From assembly GCF_025854335.1 (NCBI RefSeq), contig NZ_CP107716.1, forward strand, positions 3,341,001 through 3,405,000: a DNA stretch of 64,000 nucleotides, in the 5' to 3' direction. Positions 61,096-64,000 of the stretch are shown here, in pieces. The first letter of the stretch is position 1. Each line of letters opens with the position of its first letter. The notes beneath the pieces were generated by a model. It had not been told where the DNA came from, did no database searches, and saw only the letters and a list, made by a program, of their open reading frames with translations. The position numbers were made by a program, and so were the translations under genes. The DNA is from Pelagibacterium flavum (GTDB lineage: Bacteria > Pseudomonadota > Alphaproteobacteria > Rhizobiales > Devosiaceae).

Positions 61096-61282
61096 GGGGC
61101 ACGGAGTCCTTCGTTTAGCGGGGAACCAGGCCGACCATAGCGGGGAAGCGGGAGAGACGGGCGCCAAACTGGTGGGGGGTAAGGCGATGGTTCTCATGGT
61201 TTGATGGCCGAAGCGAAGAGGGTTATTCTGCCGGACCCGACTCGCCCCTTTCTTTCCCCAATTCCCCAAGGTCCGATCCGAA

Positions 61283-62212
61283 ATGAAAACCTATGACATC
61301 CCCGCGTTCGGCCGGGCCGTTTCCAGTGTCGTTCTAGGCATGATGCGCATTGCGAAAATGGAGAATGGCGAGATCGACGCCCTGGTGCACGGCGCGCTCG
61401 ATAACGGGGTCAACGTGTTCGACCATGCCGATATCTATGGCGGGGAAAGGCACAAATGCGAGGCGCGGTTCGGCGAGGCTGTGGCCATCTCAGCGGCCGA
61501 ACGCGAGCAGATATCCGTTCAATCGAAGGTCGGCATCCGCAAGGGGTATTTCGATTTTTCGGCCGATCACATCGCCGCCACTGTCGATGAATCGCTTAAG
61601 GCCCTCAAGACCGACTACCTCGATGTCTTGCTGCTGCATCGCCCCGACACGCTGGTCGAACCCGAAGAGGTGGCGGAGGCGTTCGATGCGCTGCACGCGG
61701 CGGGCAAGGTGCGCCATTTCGGGGTCTCCAACCATACGCCGGGGCAGATCGAGCTGCTCAAGACGGCGGTGCGCCAGCCGCTGATCTTCAATCAGGTGCA
61801 ACTCTCGCTCGCTCACGCGCCGATGTTCGCGCAAGGGGTGGCGGCCAATATGGCCGGGCTTGAGCAATCGGCGAGCCGCGATAACGGGCTGCTGGAATAT
61901 TCGCGGCTCAACACCATGACTTTGCAGGCATGGTCCCCGTTTCAGGCGGGGTTTTTCGATGGCGTTTTCGTGGGCGACCGCGAGCGGTTTCCCGCGCTCA
62001 ACGCGGTGCTCGACGAATTGGCCGAAACCCATGGCGTGACGCCATCGGGCATTGCCGTGGCATGGATCATCCGGCATCCGGCCAATATCCAGGTGGTGCT
62101 GGGCACCACCAAAGCCAGCCGGGTGGCGGAAGCGGCGGCGGGATCGGATGTGGAGCTGAGCCGGGAGGAATGGTATCGGCTGTTTACGGCAGCGGGGCAT
62201 ACGCTGCCCTGA
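61283..62212 (+). CDS. Aldo/keto reductase (YdhF-like)
   Basis: 309-aa NADPH-dependent reductase. GMMRIAKMENGEIDALVHGAL is the YdhF-type opening. The catalytic Asp and Tyr are in VFDHADIYGG (near residue 48), Lys in SVQSKVGIRKG (near 80) and His in VLLLHRPDTLV. The end has VVLGTTKASRVAEAAAG for NADPH. It is divergent from the semialdehyde dehydrogenase operon (187-bp gap), possibly cofunctional in aldehyde detoxification. Substrate unknown. Confidence 0.87.
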   Translation: MKTYDIPAFGRAVSSVVLGMMRIAKMENGEIDALVHGALDNGVNVFDHADIYGGERHKCEARFGEAVAISAAEREQISVQSKVGIRKGYFDFSADHIAATVDESLKALKTDYLDVLLLHRPDTLVEPEEVAEAFDALHAAGKVRHFGVSNHTPGQIELLKTAVRQPLIFNQVQLSLAHAPMFAQGVAANMAGLEQSASRDNGLLEYSRLNTMTLQAWSPFQAGFFDGVFVGDRERFPALNAVLDELAETHGVTPSGIAVAWIIRHPANIQVVLGTTKASRVAEAAAGSDVELSREEWYRLFTAAGHTLP

Positions 62213-62257
62213 CGATGTGCCGTTATCCCGGTGATGGGTGGCTGCAAATAGCGCCTT

Positions 62258-62329
62258 TCTGCGCTTCCGGTACTCACGTACCTGAAGTACGCTCCGTTCC
62301 GGTTCTTGAAAGCCACAATTTTCGCTCAC
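62258..62329. repeat. Intergenic palindrome, fourth type
   Basis: TCTGCGCTTCCGGTACTCAC, then GTACCTGAAGTACGCTCCGT and TCCGGTTCTTG. GGTAC/GTACC and CTTCCGG/CCGGTTC-like arms pair imperfectly. It sits between the convergent aldo/keto reductase and Lrp genes and resembles short intergenic repeats of related genomes. Only one copy in the window. Confidence 0.4.
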
Positions 62330-62382
62330 CCCTGACCGGGATTCCAGCACATCGCGGCTTTGCCGATAGGCTGTAAGCCCCT

Positions 62383-62907
62383 CTACCCCGCCTCGGCCAC
62401 CGCGCTCACCGGCAAAGGCGTGTCCTTTACCGGGGCGGTGACAACGTAGGAATAGTAGCGCCGCACGCCGATCTTGGCGGCGAGCAGGTCCTCGATGAGC
62501 TTTTGATAATCCTCGAGGTCGCGGGTGATGATCTTGAGCATGTAGTCGATGCCACCGCCCACGGCCCAGCATTCGACGATCCGCTCGATATTGCCGATGG
62601 CCGTCTCGAAGCGGGAGAAATCCTCGGCCTGATGGCTTTCGAGTTCGATCTGGACGAAAACGATGGTCAGCGGGCCGAAGGCACGCAGCGAAATGCGTGC
62701 ACCGTAGCTTTCGATAATGCCGGCGTCTTCGAGGCGTTTGAGACGTTCCCAGCAGGGGGTGGGCGTGAGGTTGACCCGTTCGGCGAGCGTAGCCTTGGGT
62801 ATGCGGCCCTCGCGCTGGAGGATCGCCAGAATTTTCAGGTCCCGGTCATCGAGCTTGATTTGAGCCTGGCGAATGGCAGCGCCCCTTTTTGCCAAATGCT
62901 TTTGCAT
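62383..62907 (-). CDS. Lrp/AsnC-family transcriptional regulator
   Basis: 174-aa regulator. The HTH covers about residues 18-70 (LDDRDLKILAILQREGRIPKATLAERVNLTPTPCWERLKRLEDAGII), and the RAM ligand domain about 78-160 (ECWAVGGGIDYMLKIITRDLEDYQKLIED). It is close to the right-hand transporter genes and the semialdehyde dehydrogenase operon, so it probably controls amino-acid or ectoine catabolism; AsnR/DoeX-like regulators in ectoine loci belong to this family. Ligand unproven. Confidence 0.87.
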   Translation of the reverse strand: MQKHLAKRGAAIRQAQIKLDDRDLKILAILQREGRIPKATLAERVNLTPTPCWERLKRLEDAGIIESYGARISLRAFGPLTIVFVQIELESHQAEDFSRFETAIGNIERIVECWAVGGGIDYMLKIITRDLEDYQKLIEDLLAAKIGVRRYYSYVVTAPVKDTPLPVSAVAEAG

Positions 62908-63031
62908 CGGCGCAAGCTACTCTCTTGGGGGGGCTAACGTCCAGATTTAAGACAAGAAAAGTTTCACAGCACAAAGCCTCACCGAAACCCAAGTCCGGTG
63001 AGCCAAACCTGCCGGGCGCCGTCGGGAAGGG

Positions 63032-63811
63032 CTAGTTGCCTTCCAGAACGGCCTTGAGAAATTCGCGCGTGCGCTCTTCCTTGGGGTCGGTGAACAGAAC
63101 CTCGGGCTTGTCCTGTTCGAGCACTTTGCCGCGGTCGAAAAAGCAGACGCGGTCGGAAATCTGCCGCGCGAAATTCATCTCGTGGGTGACCAGCAGCATG
63201 GTCAGATCGTGTTCTTCGGCCAGACGGCGGATGACGCCGAGCACCTCGCCCACCAGTTCGGGATCGAGCGCGGAGGTCGGCTCGTCAAACAGCATGATCT
63301 TGGGCCGCATGGCCAGCGCCCGGGCGATGCCCACGCGCTGCTGCTGGCCGCCGGAAAGCTGGTGGGGGTATTTGTCGGCCTGGTCGGTCAGGCCCACCAT
63401 TTCAAGCAGATCGTCGGCGCGCTCTTTGGCTTCGGCTTTCGAGACGCCCAGAACCTGGGTCGGCGCTTCAGTGAGATTGCGCCGCACGGTCATGTGCGGG
63501 AACAGATTGAACTGCTGGAACACCATGCCCATCTTTTCGCGCATCTTGCGCAGATGGGCCTCGCCGGCCGGCTTGAGGCTCCCGTCCCCGGCCTTTTCGT
63601 GCCAGAGCGTATCGCCATCGACATAGACCACGCCCTCGGAAATCGGCTCGAGCGTCATCAGGATGCGTAGCACCGTCGATTTGCCCGAGCCCGACGGCCC
63701 GATGATGGTGACCTTTTCGCCCGGCTGCACTTCGAAATCGAGTTCGTTGATGACCGTGAAGGTGTCGAAACGTTTGACGACCTTGTCGAACTTGATGATG
63801 GGGTCGGTCAT
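63032..63811 (-). CDS. ehuA: Amino-acid/ectoine ABC transporter ATPase (EhuA-like)
   Basis: 259-aa ATPase of the polar amino acid uptake type. Walker A GPSGSGKSTVLRIL (near residue 38-51), a short insertion with YVDGDTLWHE, Q-loop VFQQFNLFPHM, signature LSGGQQQRVGIARA, Walker B IMLFDEPTSALD and H-loop LLVTHEM are intact. The DTLWHE insertion resembles EhuA ectoine transporter ATPases. The start overlaps the end of the upstream permease gene by 4 bp. A weak hairpin CTCACCG/CGGTGAG (62978-63002) follows. Confidence 0.8.
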   Translation of the reverse strand: MTDPIIKFDKVVKRFDTFTVINELDFEVQPGEKVTIIGPSGSGKSTVLRILMTLEPISEGVVYVDGDTLWHEKAGDGSLKPAGEAHLRKMREKMGMVFQQFNLFPHMTVRRNLTEAPTQVLGVSKAEAKERADDLLEMVGLTDQADKYPHQLSGGQQQRVGIARALAMRPKIMLFDEPTSALDPELVGEVLGVIRRLAEEHDLTMLLVTHEMNFARQISDRVCFFDRGKVLEQDKPEVLFTDPKEERTREFLKAVLEGN

Positions 63812-64000
63812 TTGAGCGGGATCCCTCTTTTGGGCAGGGCGCGGTCAACGAAGCGAACGCCCGTCGAAGCCACCAGGGTCATGATGAGATAGATCCCACC
63901 CACCATTGAGAGCGGGATCAGGTAGTTGAACGTCCTGTCGCCGATGATGCGGGCGACGTTGAGCATTTCAAGCACGGTCACCACCGAAAGCAGCGGCACG
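63808..64000 (-). CDS. Amino-acid/ectoine ABC transporter permease (EhuD-like), partial
   Basis: Only the last about 64 codons are in the window; the gene continues past the right edge. SVVTVLEMLNVARIIGDRTF and LIPLSMVGGIYLIMTLVAST show the last two hydrophobic stretches of a HisM/EhuD-type permease. It overlaps ehuA by 4 bp, showing coupling. Assignment as EhuD rests on the neighbour and a short sequence. Confidence 0.65.
   Translation of the reverse strand, partial: VPLLSVVTVLEMLNVARIIGDRTFNYLIPLSMVGGIYLIMTLVASTGVRFVDRALPKRGIPLK

Overview
The window looks like chromosomal DNA of a GC-rich alphaproteobacterium of the order Hyphomicrobiales. A Devosiaceae-like genome (Devosia or Pelagibacterium type) fits best. 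The grounds are the extended alphaproteobacterial PstC, an IolC-DUF2090 fusion, a FrcA-type single-domain sugar ATPase, a pcaQ-pcaIJF cluster, GGAA-N6-TTCC (IolR-type) operators, and families of short palindromic intergenic repeats common in this order. The taxonomic call is inference. I saw no rRNA, tRNA, CRISPR array, prophage or complete insertion sequence.

Layout. 0-4.3 kb: phosphate genes (pstC off the left edge, pstS, phoR, and a divergent polyphosphate kinase 2) with PhoB-box-like sites. 4.3-10.2 kb: housekeeping and unknown genes (2-keto-3-deoxygluconate kinase, DUF3422, DUF924, a compact RecD-like helicase, a CPA2 cation/proton antiporter). 10.3-12.5 kb: a YtrA-type GntR regulator with an ABC ATPase and permease, translationally coupled. 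12.6-15.1 kb: mmsA and a divergent LysR gene. 15.2-16.7 kb: a 25-codon ORF with a perfect Shine-Dalgarno, then an FMN riboswitch and the riboflavin importer ribN. 16.8-22.0 kb: a CUT2 sugar ABC transporter and an oxidoreductase under a divergent RpiR/IolR-type regulator. 22.2-24.5 kb: Rrf2 regulator, small methyltransferase, and two secreted proteins. 24.6-32.0 kb: inositol catabolism (iolG divergent from iolC-D-E-B). 32.3-42.7 kb: a CHASE-PAS-GGDEF-EAL protein, hrpB, cutC with a ROK kinase, a HerA-like ATPase and a NUDIX protein. 42.8-49.5 kb: a Pit phosphate transporter, DUF2062, VOC, and the beta-ketoadipate cluster pcaQ/pcaI-J-F. 49.9-57.4 kb: two cold-shock genes, a D-lactate dehydrogenase, a MITE-like element, phoX, aldo/keto reductase and DUF1697. 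57.4-64 kb: an aminotransferase, quinone reductase and semialdehyde dehydrogenase operon, an aldo/keto reductase, an Lrp regulator, and ehuA/ehuD-like transporter genes running off the right edge.

How they work together. Inositol would enter through the CUT2 transporter and be oxidised by IolG and degraded by IolE-D-B-C. The fused aldolase half would release malonate semialdehyde for MmsA. The same GGAA-N6-TTCC motif sits at the transporter/regulator and iolG/iolC divergent regions. PstSC, PhoR, PhoX, Pit and PPK2 form a phosphate-acquisition and storage group. The right end resembles part of an ectoine-degradation locus (transporter, Lrp regulator, semialdehyde dehydrogenase, aminotransferase), but the diagnostic eutD/eutE genes are not in view.

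The most unusual non-coding items are the MITE-like element with two nested cruciform arms inserted at the dld stop codon, a 72-nt leader shared by both csp genes, the 25-codon ORF unit, the FMN-riboswitch platform that can mask the ribN start region, and three tandem copies of a 58-bp hairpin that belongs to a window-wide repeat family.
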